A DNA stretch of 64,000 nucleotides from assembly GCF_001625215.2 (NCBI RefSeq), contig NC_030383.2, positions 60,936,949 through 61,000,948 on the forward strand. The letters are read 5' to 3'. Position 1 is the stretch's first letter, and every line of letters starts with the position of its first letter. Source of the DNA: Daucus carota subsp. sativus. Lineage: Eukaryota; Streptophyta; Magnoliopsida; Apiales; Apiaceae. Both the position numbers and the translations under genes were made by a program. Shown piece after piece: positions 1 through 10,438 of the stretch. The notes under the pieces are model-generated. The model did not search any database, was not told the DNA's origin, and was given only the letters and a program-made list of their open reading frames with translations.

Positions 1-1061
1 ATCCCCGAGCAGGTGCACTGGCGCATCCGCACCCGGTGCATAGTGCAGCAGCTTCCTAGCTCTAAACAAACCACAAACTCTGGAAGTGAAGAAGCGGATT
101 ACAAATAATAACATTAAAGATTTCTTATTCTTTTCATAATGATCAAAATTGCAAGCAAAAAAATGTCCAATGCAAATAACGAAAATGCGCCATAACTATC
201 TGTATGGCCTATAAAACGCCTATCTGAATCAAATTATGATAAAAACTTTATGAAGCTTTCACGATTGAAATTGTGACCAATTTTTAAATTCTAATTAAGG
301 TTCAATTTTTACTAAATTTTCTGCGTCGAATTTGTCCTGGCATAAATGCCACAGAGCTCTCTCTTGCAGTGGCAATGGTATAAGAAAACTAACCTAAGTA
401 ATGTAGGTAGAAACAATAACAAAATTAGTTATCTTGTACATACATGAATGACCAAATAAAGTCCACTGTTAGGCACGTCTGAAATTATACTAATACATAT
501 ATTAAAATCATCATTAACAACAAAATCTCAGTTAGTATGTGCAAATCCACATCATAGAATATGATGTGAATCAGAAACTCTTGATGCATGTACAATCAAC
601 AACCTCATTTAAATGATTAGTACTTGGTATCTGAACATTCCTCTGCGTTTAATAAGCACATTAAGCTTATTTTAATGCTTCTGATGAGAACATTCCTAGT
701 ATATCAGTCACACACACAAGGGCTAATGTCTAATGATGAGCAAAATGTATCAATATCTACAAACATCATGGATTCAGATACTTGTATAATAACACAACAA
801 TGATGAGCAGACGTTTATTATTCTCCGACATATGTTTATCTATGCAATGTTGACTTCATTAAAATATATCTGATAACACAACAACTGCAGGCAATAACAA
901 TTCTGATAATGTATCCATTGCACACGTTTATGATTCGTCCAAATATATTTGACTTCACTATGTTCCAAGATTTCTCTTCTGCTATATATAGGGACTTGGG
1001 GAGCCCTTTATACTCATTCAATCCGCTCCCATATTCAGACTCATATCATACCTTAAAAACC
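1..1061. other. 5' flank of first pectinesterase gene
   Basis: No gene is seen. From about position 60 to 850 this DNA is homologous to 3978-4745, and the part around 430-600 resembles the flanks of the other two pectinesterase genes at about 5330-5490 and 9910-10080. It is therefore part of the duplicated unit. Positions 1-50 are more GC-rich and not shared; I do not recognise them. Confidence 0.7.
949..990 (+). promoter_or_regulatory. Core promoter of PME copy 1 (W-box-like and TATA)
   Basis: A TTGACTT word (949-955) lies about 30 bp upstream of a TATATATA box (983-990), with the start codon 72 bp beyond. The same arrangement, in nearly the same sequence (an AAATATATTTGACTT stretch, TATA box, then GGAGCCCTTTAT), precedes all three PME copies. 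TTGAC is the core of WRKY-binding W-boxes, so WRKY control is possible but inferred. Confidence 0.6.
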
Positions 1062-2847
1062 ATGGCTTCTAAATTTTCTTCTAAAAATTCCCAAGCTCTG
1101 TTTTTTGTAATTGCCCTTTCATTTGTTTTTTCTTCGTCTGTGGCTGATAATGTTTCTTCCTCTAACTCAATTTGTGATTCAACCCCCTATCCTTCCTCAT
1201 GTATCTCCTCTCTTCCGACAAATTACAACACTACCAACGCCAATGTCTATAAGGTTTGCCAGTTCTCCATCCGTAAATCCATGTCAAATGCTCGCAAGTT
1301 TAAGTTGTTGATTGAGAAATATCAGAAACCATCTTCAGCATTAACACCTGGGGCAATCCGGGCTCTTGAAGATTGCCATTTACTTGCTGATCTCAACATG
1401 GATTTTCTGACTAGTTCATTGCAGTCAGTAAGCACCAAAGATTTATCTTCTTCCAGAATCGAAGAAGTACAAACCCTACTCAGTTCCATTTTAACAAATA
1501 CACAGACTTGTTTAGATGGCCTTCAAGAGACAGCATCAACTTGGAGCCAGAAAAATGGCATCTCCACCCCTCTCGCAAATGATAATAAACTTTTCAGTGA
1601 TTCTTTATCTCTATTCAACAAAGGTTGGGGACATAATATGAATGAAGGAACGTCTTATCCTTCAAAGAAGCGGCTATCAGGATTTAAAAATAGCCAGTTA
1701 CCTTCAAAAATGTCAAGCAAAGACAGAGCCGTCTTTGAGAGAATTGGCAGAAAGCTTCTGCAAACAGACGATGGTGCTGATGAGATTCCAATAAGTGACC
1801 TGGTCATTGTCAATAAAGATGGAAGCGGGAATTTCACCACCATTAATCAAGCTTTGGCGATAGCTCCAAATAACTCACTAGCTAGTGATGGATATTTTCT
1901 GGTTTATGTTGTTGCAGGGGTTTACGAAGAATATATTACTATCCCCAAAAACAAGAAGTACTTGATGATGATCGGTGATGGCATTAATCAGACTGTGATC
2001 ACTGGCAATCACAATGTCGTTGATGGATGGACCACGTTCAATTCCCCTACATTTGGTAAGAAAATATATCATGATAGTACTATTAGAAGTTAAATATGAG
2101 TAGCAAAGAACAAGATAAATTTATGTACTAATAATCAATAAACAAAATTCTATTGCAGCTGTGGTGGGACAAGGATTTGTCGGGGTGAATATAACATTCA
2201 GAAACACAGCGGGAGGAATCAAGCATCAAGCAGTTGCATTAAGAAATGGAGCGGATCAGTCTACTTTCTATAGCTGCAGTTTTGAGGGTTACCAAGACAC
2301 TCTCTACGTGCACTCCCAAAGGCAATACTACACAGAGTGTGACATCTATGGCACGGTGGATTTCATATTTGGTAACGCGGCTGCAGTATTTCAGAATTGC
2401 AACATTTATCCACGACTTCCATTAGCCAACCAGTTCAATGCCATCACAGCTCAAGGAAGAATTGATCCGAATCAGAACACAGGCATTTCTATACAAAATT
2501 GTAATATCAAAGCTGCTGCTGATTTGGCTTCAAGCGATGGAACTACTCAGACGTATCTAGGAAGGCCCTGGAAACAATACTCCAGGACTATTTACATCCA
2601 ATCTTTCATGGATAGCTTGATCAATCCTGCTGGATGGCGTGAATGGTCTGGAGATTTTGCTCTGAGTACATTATATTATGCTGAGTTAGGCAACACGGGA
2701 CCTGGATCAGTAACTAAGGAACGAGTTACATGGCCTGGATTTCACAAAATTAGTGGTAAGGAAGCGGCTAATTTTACAGTATCCAAGTTCCTGCTAGGAG
2801 ATGATTGGTTACCACAGACGGGAGTGCCATACTCCGGTGGCTTATAA
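1062..2847 (+). CDS. Pectinesterase/pectinesterase inhibitor (PMEI-PME), copy 1
   Basis: Type-I pectin methylesterase that de-esterifies homogalacturonan in the cell wall. Two exons: 1062-2055 and 2159-2847, joined across an Ala codon, giving 560 aa, the usual family length. Residues 1-28 form a signal peptide. A PMEI pro-domain with its first cysteines (ICDSTPYPSSC) follows. An RKLL processing motif at 230-233 separates it from the catalytic domain. Catalytic residues are present: Q355 (QAVAL), Q377 and D378 (QDTLY), D399 (DFIFG), R467 and W469 (LGRPWK). The start is the ATG of MASKF, because the longer open frame begins upstream of the TATA box. The gene is the first of three tandem copies and resembles, from memory, Arabidopsis PME41 (At4g02330). 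The family and exon structure are secure; substrate preference is not known. Confidence 0.95.
2056..2158 (+). other. Conserved intron of PME copy 1
   Basis: GT-AG intron of 103 bp. It is almost identical to the 106-bp introns of copies 2 (6785-6890) and 3 (11436-11541), which is more conservation than a freely drifting intron would show after the exon-1 divergence seen. Confidence 0.9.
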
Positions 2848-3344
2848 TATAACCACATCTGCACTAAATTATAGATTGTATGTGGACAACTGGTATTAAT
2901 TTCTTATGTAATCTAGGCTTACCTAGCTATCTGGGCTGGTGTAGTAGATTAATCTTGTATTGATTGTTTCATTACTGCATTTTATCTGAAATTGTAATTA
3001 TTACTTTATTATTCTACATATATCCAAAATTTGATCATCTGTTATTCAATCTTCGTTACCTCAGTTCTAACCTCTAACTAGCCAACTACATGTTTTTCCC
3101 CAAGCCCCCGAGTAAGATCTTTGCAAAAGGAACAAACTCAATACCCTCGCTTTGAATGCCATAGCCAGAGTGATAACTTAAAATCTTCCAATCTATTTAT
3201 TTTACAGACAGTTGATAGCCATTCTCAGACTGCATCTGATGTTTCAGCTTAAGCAGAAAATAATAAAGCGTCTACCGTGTAAATTAAGAAAAAGCCAAGG
3301 TACACTTGATAGAAGTGATAATGCGATTATTAGTGAACCGCAGG
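2848..3344. other. 3' UTR and duplicated 3' flank of PME copy 1
   Basis: A block containing AGGCTTACCTAGCTAT, about 70 bp after the stop, recurs after all three PME genes (near 2916, 7626 and 12299) and is probably 3' UTR. From 3004 to about 3290 the sequence is homologous to 4747-5040 in the PME scar. No gene is seen. Confidence 0.7.
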
Positions 3345-3743
3345 CAGGGACCGAGCCAGGTTTCTGACAATGAGGAGGCAAAATATTTTTGGCGGAATTA
3401 TTTAATTTAAGTATATAAATTTTATGAATATTTTTATGTAATTTTATTAATTTAAAAACATTAAAACTAAAAAAAAGAATATAATATGATTTTTAATAGA
3501 AATATATTTTATATGAGTATTAAAATGGAATCCTTTCCTTTCTTGTACTGCCCAACTTCAAAGTTGGTTTTCCCAATTAAGTATTGAACCATTACCGGGT
3601 AACTACCTAGACTACCTAAATAACAAACTCATGCTTCAACCATGGGAGCAAAAATTGTACTTAAGAAAATTTGTATAGAAAAACATAAATAAAAGACTAT
3701 AAAAACTACTTGGGACAAGTACCCTAGTGCCCCTCCGTCCCTG
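3345..3743. mobile_element. Degenerate hAT-type MITE
   Basis: Ends read CAGGGACCGAGCC on the left and, on the opposite strand, CAGGGACGGAGGG on the right. Flanking octamers ACCGCAGG (3337-3344) and ACTGCAGT (3744-3751) match at six of eight positions, as for an old hAT 8-bp target duplication. The AT-rich interior has no coding potential. The element interrupts the duplicated PME 3' flank, so it arrived after that duplication or was lost from the other copy. Confidence 0.55.
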
Positions 3744-3974
3744 ACTGCAGTGACACGCACAGGGTGGGATATTAAGAAACAGTGGCAGAACCAGGATCGT
3801 GAGACTCTTGCAACTATAAATAATTAAAGCCCGATTTTGTAAATTAAAGCTGCTAATTACAGCTGAACAGGGAAAATCACTTAGAATCAGTTTTTGATGA
3901 AATAACGGGGAGACTCCACAAACCAATATCATGAACAGGTGAAATAAGCAACACCAGCAAACCTACTAAACTAA

Positions 3975-5110
3975 AGAACAAAACTCAAATTCTGAAAGTC
4001 AAGAAGAGCGTTACAAATAATAACATTAAAGATTTCTTATTCTTTTTATTATGATCAAAATTGCAAGCAAAAACAAGTCCAAGGCAAATAACAAAAATGC
4101 ACCATAACTGTAAAGGCTATAGAACACCTATCTAAATCAATTATGATAAAAACTTTATGAAATTTTCACGATTGGATTTTTTACTAAGTTTTTCTGCGTC
4201 GAACTTGTCCTGTTGTAAATGCCACATTTACAGCTCTTTCTTGCAGTGGTAATGGTATACGAAAACTAAACTAAGAAAGGTAGGTAAAGAAACTAACAAA
4301 ATTAGTTATCTTGTACATACATGAATGACCAAATAAAGTCCACTGTTAGGCACGTCTGAAATTATACTAATACATATATTAAAATCATCATTAACAACAA
4401 AATCTCAGTTAGTATGTGGAAATCTGCATTATAGAATATGATGTGAATCAGAAACTCTTGATCAATTGATGCATGTACAATCAACAACTTCATTTAAATG
4501 ATTATTACTTGGTATCAGAACATTCCTCCGCGTTTAATAAGGACTTCTGATATCAGAACATTCCTAGTATATCAGTCACACACACAAGGGCCATTGATGA
4601 GCAGACTGTATCAATATCTACAGACATCATGGATTCAGATACTTGTTTAATAACACACCAACTGCAGGCAACAACTTTTTATTTCAAATTGTTGTATATC
4701 CGCTGCAGACGGTTATGGTTCTCCAACATATGTTTATCTCAAAGTTGACTTTATTATTCTACATGTATCCGAAATGAGATCATCTGTTATTCAATCTTCG
4801 TTACCTCAGTTCTAACCTCTAGCTAGCCAACTACAAGTGTTTTCAACTCTAAGTGTAATCTCTGCAAAAAGAACATTGTTTCAGACCCTTGAGCCCTAGA
4901 AAGAAACTCAAAATCGCCAGAGGGATAATTTAAATGCAGACAATCTATTCATTTTACGGACAATTGTTGGCCTTTCTGAGACTTTGTCTGATGATTTAGC
5001 TTAAGTAACAGATCTGCATTATAAAATAATAAAATGCAGGGGAACACACAAGGCTGGAGAGTTAAGAAATAGTGGCGAACCAGAATTTTGAGACATTCGT
5101 ATCTAATAAT
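3975..5110 (+). pseudogene. Scar of a deleted fourth PME copy (flanks only)
   Basis: Positions 3978-4745 match the 5' flank of PME copy 1 (60-850), including a stretch of more than 100 bp with almost no differences around 4295-4420. Positions 4747-5040 match the 3' flank of that gene (3004-3290). The two flanks are fused at GTTGACTTTATTATTC (about 4744-4759), with no coding sequence between them. In copy 1 the corresponding sites read TTGACTTCATT (upstream) and TACTTTATTATTC (downstream), so the break lies in a short ACTTYATT match. This is what one deletion across the gene body through microhomology would leave. Confidence 0.75.
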
Positions 5111-5701
5111 GATCATTATTAATTTAGAAAATCAATCAAATTTTAAATAAATTTTCACCTTATTTGATAATACTATCCTTTTTCTTAACGATTCTATATT
5201 TTTTTGGGTGAGCAAGAATCGAATCCAAAATATGGGACAATTGAGGATAAGCCTTGCTAACTAGGCGAACTAATTAATTTATCATACATAAGATAATGCA
5301 TGCCTAAATACATAACTACACTGAATAAATGCATAATCATAAAAGGTCAACGATTAAGCACGTCTACATTAGCCTAAAAAATGAAGTTGATTGAACAAAA
5401 TCTCAATTAGTATGTGAAAATCTCCATTTTAGAATATGATGTGAATTGGAAACTATTGGTGCATGTACAATCAAGTAATCAACAACCTGGTATACAAAAC
5501 TAGGATGATGTTGGAAGTTGAAAAAATCCATGCAGCAATATTTACAACCAACATGCATTCAGATTCCCTTAGAATAAGCTAACACACAACAACTGCAGAC
5601 AACAACAATTCTTGTTTCATAGGAATATATTTATTCTCAATTGATTACATATTCATTCTACACGTTTATGATTCTTCCAAATATATTTGACTTCAGTGTA
5701 C
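5111..5701. other. 5' flank of PME copy 2
   Basis: AT-rich DNA without a gene. The part from about 5290 to 5500 is similar to the flank of PME copy 3 (about 9895-10090), including the shared words TTAAGCACGTCT-like and GAATATGATGTGAAT. Confidence 0.6.
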
Positions 5702-5710
5702 TATATATAT
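5687..5710 (+). promoter_or_regulatory. Core promoter of PME copy 2
   Basis: TTGACTT at 5687-5693 and TATATATAT at 5702-5710, 72 bp upstream of the first start codon. It is nearly identical to the promoter of copy 3. Confidence 0.6.
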
Positions 5711-5781
5711 GGACTTAAGGAGCCCTTTATCCTCATTCAATCCACTCCAACATTCAGAGTCATATCATACCAGATACCACA

Positions 5782-7579
5782 ATGACCATGGCTTCTAAGT
5801 TCTTTTCGAAAAATTCTCTTGCCCTGTTTCTTGTAGTTGAACTTTCAGTTCTCTGTTTTTCAGCCACGGCTGATAACATTTCTTCCACGGCCTCTATTTG
5901 CGATTCCACTCCCTATCCTTCCTCATGTATTTCATCTGTCCCGACAAATTACAACACTACCAACACCAATGTCTATAATTTTTGTCAGTTTTCCATCCGT
6001 AAGTCCATGTCAAATGCTCGCAAGTTTAAGCTGTTGCTTGAGAAGTATCTGAGATCATCTTCAGAATTGACACCTGGGGCGATCCGGGCTCTTGAAGACT
6101 GCCATTTACTTGCTGATCTTAACATGGATTTTCTAACCAGTTCTTTGCAGTCAGTAAGTACTAGAGATTTATCATCTTCTAAAGCCGAAGAAGTAGAAAC
6201 CCTACTCAGTTCCATTTTAACAAATACACAGACTTGTTTGGATGGCCTTCAAGAAACAGCTTCGACCTGGAACCAGAAAAATGGCATCGCGACACCCCTG
6301 GCAAATGACAATAAACTTTTCAGTGTTTCTTTATCTCTATTCAAAAAAGGCTGGGGACATAAGATTACAGAAGGGCCATCGAGTCCTTCTGAGAAGCATC
6401 GCGCTGGGTTTAAAAATAGCAGGTTGCCCTTAAACATGTCAAGCAAAAACAAAGCAATTTTTGAGAAAATTGGCAGAAGAAAGCTTCTTCAAACAGATGA
6501 TGGTGCTGAGGTGGTTCCAATACGTGACCTGGTGATTGTTAGTAAAGATGGAAGCGGGAACTTCACCACTATCAATCAAGCTGTGGCGATGGCTCCAAAT
6601 AACTCATTGGCTAGTGACGGATATTTTCTAATATATGTTGTAGCTGGGGTTTACGAAGAATATGTTACTATTCCAAAGAACAAGAAGTACTTGATGATGA
6701 TAGGGGATGGCATCAATCAGACTGTGATCACTGGCAATCATAACGTTGTCGATGGATGGACCACGTTCAATTCCCCAACATTTGGTAAGAAAATATATTA
6801 TGATAGTACTATTAGAAGTTAAAGATGAGTAGCAAAGAACAAGATAAATTTATTTTGTACTAATAATCAATAAACAAAATTCTATTGCAGCTGTGGTGGG
6901 ACAAGGATTTGTCGGGGTGAATATAACATTCAGAAACACAGCGGGAGGAATCAAGCATCAAGCAGTTGCAGTAAGAAATGGAGCGGATCAGTCTACTTTC
7001 TATAGCTGCAGTTTTGAGGGATACCAAGACACTCTCTACGTGCACTCTCAAAGGCAATACTACACAAAGTGTGACATCTATGGCACCGTGGATTTCATAT
7101 TTGGTAACGCGGCTGCAGTATTTCAGAATTGCAACATATATCCACGACTTCCATTGGCCAACCAGTTCAATGCCATCACAGCTCAAGGAAGAATTGATCC
7201 GAATCAGAACACAGGCATTTCTATCCAAAATTGTAATATCAAAGCTGCTGCTGATTTGGCTTCAAGCGATGGAACTACTCAGACGTATCTAGGAAGGCCC
7301 TGGAAACAATACTCCAGGACTATTTACATCCAATCTTTCATGGATAGCTTGATTAATCCTGCTGGATGGCGTGAATGGTCTGGAGATTTTGCTCTGAGTA
7401 CATTATACTATGCTGAGTTAGGCAACACGGGACCTGGATCAGTAACTAATGAACGGGTTACATGGCCTGGATTCCACATAATTACTGCTAAAGAAGCGGC
7501 TAACTTCACAGTATCTAACTTCTTGGTAGGAGATGACTGGTTACCACAGACGGGGGTGCCTTATTCTGGCGGCTTATAG
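5782..7579 (+). CDS. Pectinesterase/pectinesterase inhibitor (PMEI-PME), copy 2
   Basis: Exons 5782-6784 and 6891-7579 give 563 aa; a start at the second ATG (5788) would give 561 and aligns with the MASKF start of the other copies. Signal peptide, PMEI pro-domain, RRKLLQ processing site and PME catalytic domain are all present, with QAVAV, QDTLY, DFIFG and LGRPWK motifs intact. Exon 2 differs from copy 1 at only about ten residues, whereas exon 1 is clearly more divergent. One change is odd: the Glu just before CDIYGTVDF is Lys here (TKCDIYG), a position usually acidic in the family. It should be a secreted, wall-acting enzyme like its neighbours. Its promoter and 3' UTR are those of the tandem family. 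Confidence 0.95.
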
Positions 7580-8743
7580 TTAAATTAACTGAAACTGGAA
7601 TCGGTTCCTTTTGTATTCCTTTCCAGGCTTACCTAGCTATCTGGGCTGGTGTAGTAGATTAATCTTGTACAAGTAATCTTGTCAGTGCATTTGGTATGTA
7701 AAACATTTACTGTTACTTTATTATTCATCATATATACAGAATCTGCTTAGCTGTTAAAATTTATCACTATAGTTAATATTTTAATTATACAAAAAGACCA
7801 ACTCAAGTTCATGTTCTGCAATTCTGCAGTATAATGTTCTCCACTGCAACAAGTTTGGTTCTGCAAATAGAATTGTCAGCTACTTTATCTATCTCACAAT
7901 GTAATGTCCTGCAACTTTTCGAACAGAACAAATTATTTTAGAATAAAAACGAAGATAAACCATTCCTGTATTACAAATTATTCGTATACTAGTCACTTCC
8001 TCATTTTGACAATGTCGATAAATTTTAATAAAAGAACATATTTAGAGTATACTAAATTGAAGAAGATATTGAACAAGCTACTATTTTACATTTCCTAGGA
8101 GGTAGTAGCAAACCAGAAAGAGCAGAACTCAAATGTTCCGGCTATACCAAAGATATCATCAACAACTACTTGAGGCCAAATAGAACAGCCTCTGCCTCAG
8201 TTGGAATGACAGGTCTTATACATTACTTATACCACTATTCAGGGGTGAGCAATGGTTCTGACCAGACTAAATCTTACTGGAACCGAAAAAATGAAGAATC
8301 AGAATCACTTGAAAATTTTAATTTATGATAAAGTGCTATTTATAAAATTTTGATTGTATAGTATCAACTGTACCGTAGAAATTACAAAAATAAAATATTA
8401 ACAAAACAAATTGAGGCACAGTATTAAAATAAACAATCAAAAATATACTATACAAGGAAAATTTTCTTTTTCTTACGAAAATTCTTTTTAGTATCGTCAT
8501 AATTTATACAAGTAAAAAGGTCTCATATATCACAATCTCTTCGGCTAATGTTCAAAATATCATAATTATGAAAATGACCCGAAATATCATTTATTAACGT
8601 AGGATAATCCAGCGTGTTGATTCTTAAATAAAACAATACATCGTGTTGTGTTTAGGTTTAAAATCGCTATAAACCGTTATAGTAATTGGCGTTTTAGAGT
8701 GAAACGCAGCGTTTAGGACTTCAAAACTTGCATAATATGGGGG
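7580..8743. other. Intergenic, PME copy 2 to MITE pair
   Basis: Begins with the shared PME 3' UTR block (near 7626). The rest is AT-rich DNA in which I see no gene, no long repeat and no structural RNA. Short open frames here have no recognisable product. Confidence 0.6.
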
Positions 8744-8746
8744 TAA

Positions 8747-9141
8747 GAGCATCTCCAACCATAGAGTACCCTTAGCTAAAATGTGAGTTGGCATACCATA
8801 ATTAAAAATTATAGCCAACATCGTCAAAAAAGTACACTCCAACCACGCCCACCTGTTGTCTATAATTTTAGCCAACCTCCTATGGATGGCTAAATTTGTC
8901 GAACCTCTACAGGTCTGTAAGAAAATCTGTAGCAAGATTGCACATCATTTATTACCATATTGAACTGATATATTCTATTTTAACAATTTGAAATATTAAT
9001 AACATACTACTTTTAAATTATAGCCAACCAAGATAGCCAATACCATTGAAGCAAAATGTGTTACAGGTTCAGCAAATTTTACATAAAGTCTTACATGTCC
9101 AATTTAGCCAACGATTATAGCCAACGCCGTTGGAGATGCTC
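8747..9141. mobile_element. Tourist-like (PIF/Harbinger) MITE
   Basis: A 395-bp element with inverted ends GAGCATCTCCAACC (8747-8760) and GTTGGAGATGCTC (ending 9141), flanked by a TAA trinucleotide on both sides (8744-8746 and 9142-9144). A 3-bp TAA/TTA target duplication is the PIF/Harbinger hallmark. No protein is encoded. Confidence 0.85.
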
Positions 9142-9237
9142 TAAGAGGTGAAAGAGGGATGAACATTACACGATGTAGCGTTTTAGATTTTAAAGTGATA
9201 TTTGGAATTATTTCTCCGATACTGATATATGGGGCCT

Positions 9238-9619
9238 TCAAAACAAATCCAATCATGAAAACATTTAGCTAAGAAATGAGTTGGCATTCCAAAAATAAAA
9301 AATATAGATAAAATTAAAAACATATTGGACTCCAATCATACTCTCCTCTAATTAATAATTTCTAGCCAAACTCCTATACATAACTATATTTGTCGAACCA
9401 CTACAGATCTGTTGTAAATATGACGTCGTCGATTACAATATCAAAATAATATATTTTATTTATAACAACTTGAAATAATAACATGTATATTTTAAATATA
9501 GCCAATGAATATAGCTAGTATTATCAAATAAAATGTGTTAAAAGTTTAGCAAATTTTACATAATACCTTAGAGATCCAATTTGGCCGACCATTATAACCT
9601 GACCCGTTAAAAATGCTCT
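9238..9619. mobile_element. Second, diverged copy of the same MITE
   Basis: Collinear with 8747-9141: shared landmarks are TTAGCTAA-ATGAGTTGGCA, TTTGTCGAACC-CTACAG-TCTGT, AATGTGTTA, AGCAAATTTTACATAA and ATGCTCT near the right end. The ends are eroded and no clean target duplication remains, so it is older than its neighbour about 100 bp away. Confidence 0.65.
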
Positions 9620-10329
9620 TATCCCTGAAAAAAATTGATCAACTGGACCAACAACCTTCTAGTCTATAGCTGCCTCACTATTCTAACTTGTAAAATTTTC
9701 ACCAGTTACATGCAGAAAAAGAATGGTACTAAATTCGTCATGTTAAAACTCAAAATCTCCTAACAATCATTGCACCCAAATCTGATAATACGAAGTTGCC
9801 TCTTGCCTGCAGGTGTAGAGACTAGAGACTATTTTGTAAAATATGAGTTTCCTCATCAATGTTGATCATCATGCATATTAATAAACAAGATTATTTAGAG
9901 CTAACTACACTGAGTACATGCATGATCCTGAAAGGTCAACCATTAAGCACGTCTGCATTAAGCTAAAACATCAAGTTGATTAAACAACAAAATCAGAATT
10001 AGTCCGCCAAAATCTCCACTTCAGAATATGATGTGAATCGCAAACTATTGGTGCATGTATAATCAACAACCTCGTATATAAAACTGAGGATGTTACATTA
10101 TAGAATCTAAAAGGACCTGATCATATATATAGTTCTACACACGTTTGTAGTTTAATATTGATCTTACATAGTACTTGTGTTGGAAGTTGAAATATCCATG
10201 TTGCAATATCTGCAAACAACATGCATTAAGCTACTCTTAAAATAAGTAACTTACTTAACAGCTGCAGACAAGAGACAAGAACAATTCTTGTTTCATTATT
10301 TTGTTTTCAGCTGATTCTTCCAAATATAT
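9620..10329. other. 5' flank of PME copy 3
   Basis: No gene. From about 9895 to 10090 it shares sequence with the flanks of PME copies 1 and 2, including GCACGTCT, GAATATGATGTGAAT and TTGGTGCATGTA words; this part belongs to the duplicated PME unit. Confidence 0.6.
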
Positions 10330-10353
10330 TTGACTTCAGTGTACTATATATAT
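10330..10353 (+). promoter_or_regulatory. Core promoter of PME copy 3
   Basis: TTGACTT at 10330-10336 and TATATATAT at 10345-10353, 86 bp upstream of the start codon. The extra distance compared with copy 2 comes from a short insertion just before the ATG. Confidence 0.6.
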
Positions 10354-10438
10354 GGACTTAAGGAGCCCTTTATCCTCATTCAATCCACTCCAACATTCAG
10401 AGTCATATCATACCAGATACCACTATACCAGAATAACC

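Noticed and set aside
909-1061. N-terminal extension of PME copy 1 from an upstream in-frame ATG
   Set aside because: It spans the TATA box conserved in all three copies, and the MASKF methionine starts a proper signal peptide.
6860-7228. 122-codon minus-strand frame opposite PME exon 2, also present in copy 3
   Set aside because: It recurs only because exon 2 is conserved between copies; it has no domain and no independent evidence.
8624-8935. 103-codon minus-strand frame
   Set aside because: It runs through the left half of a Tourist MITE and has no recognisable product; chance frame.
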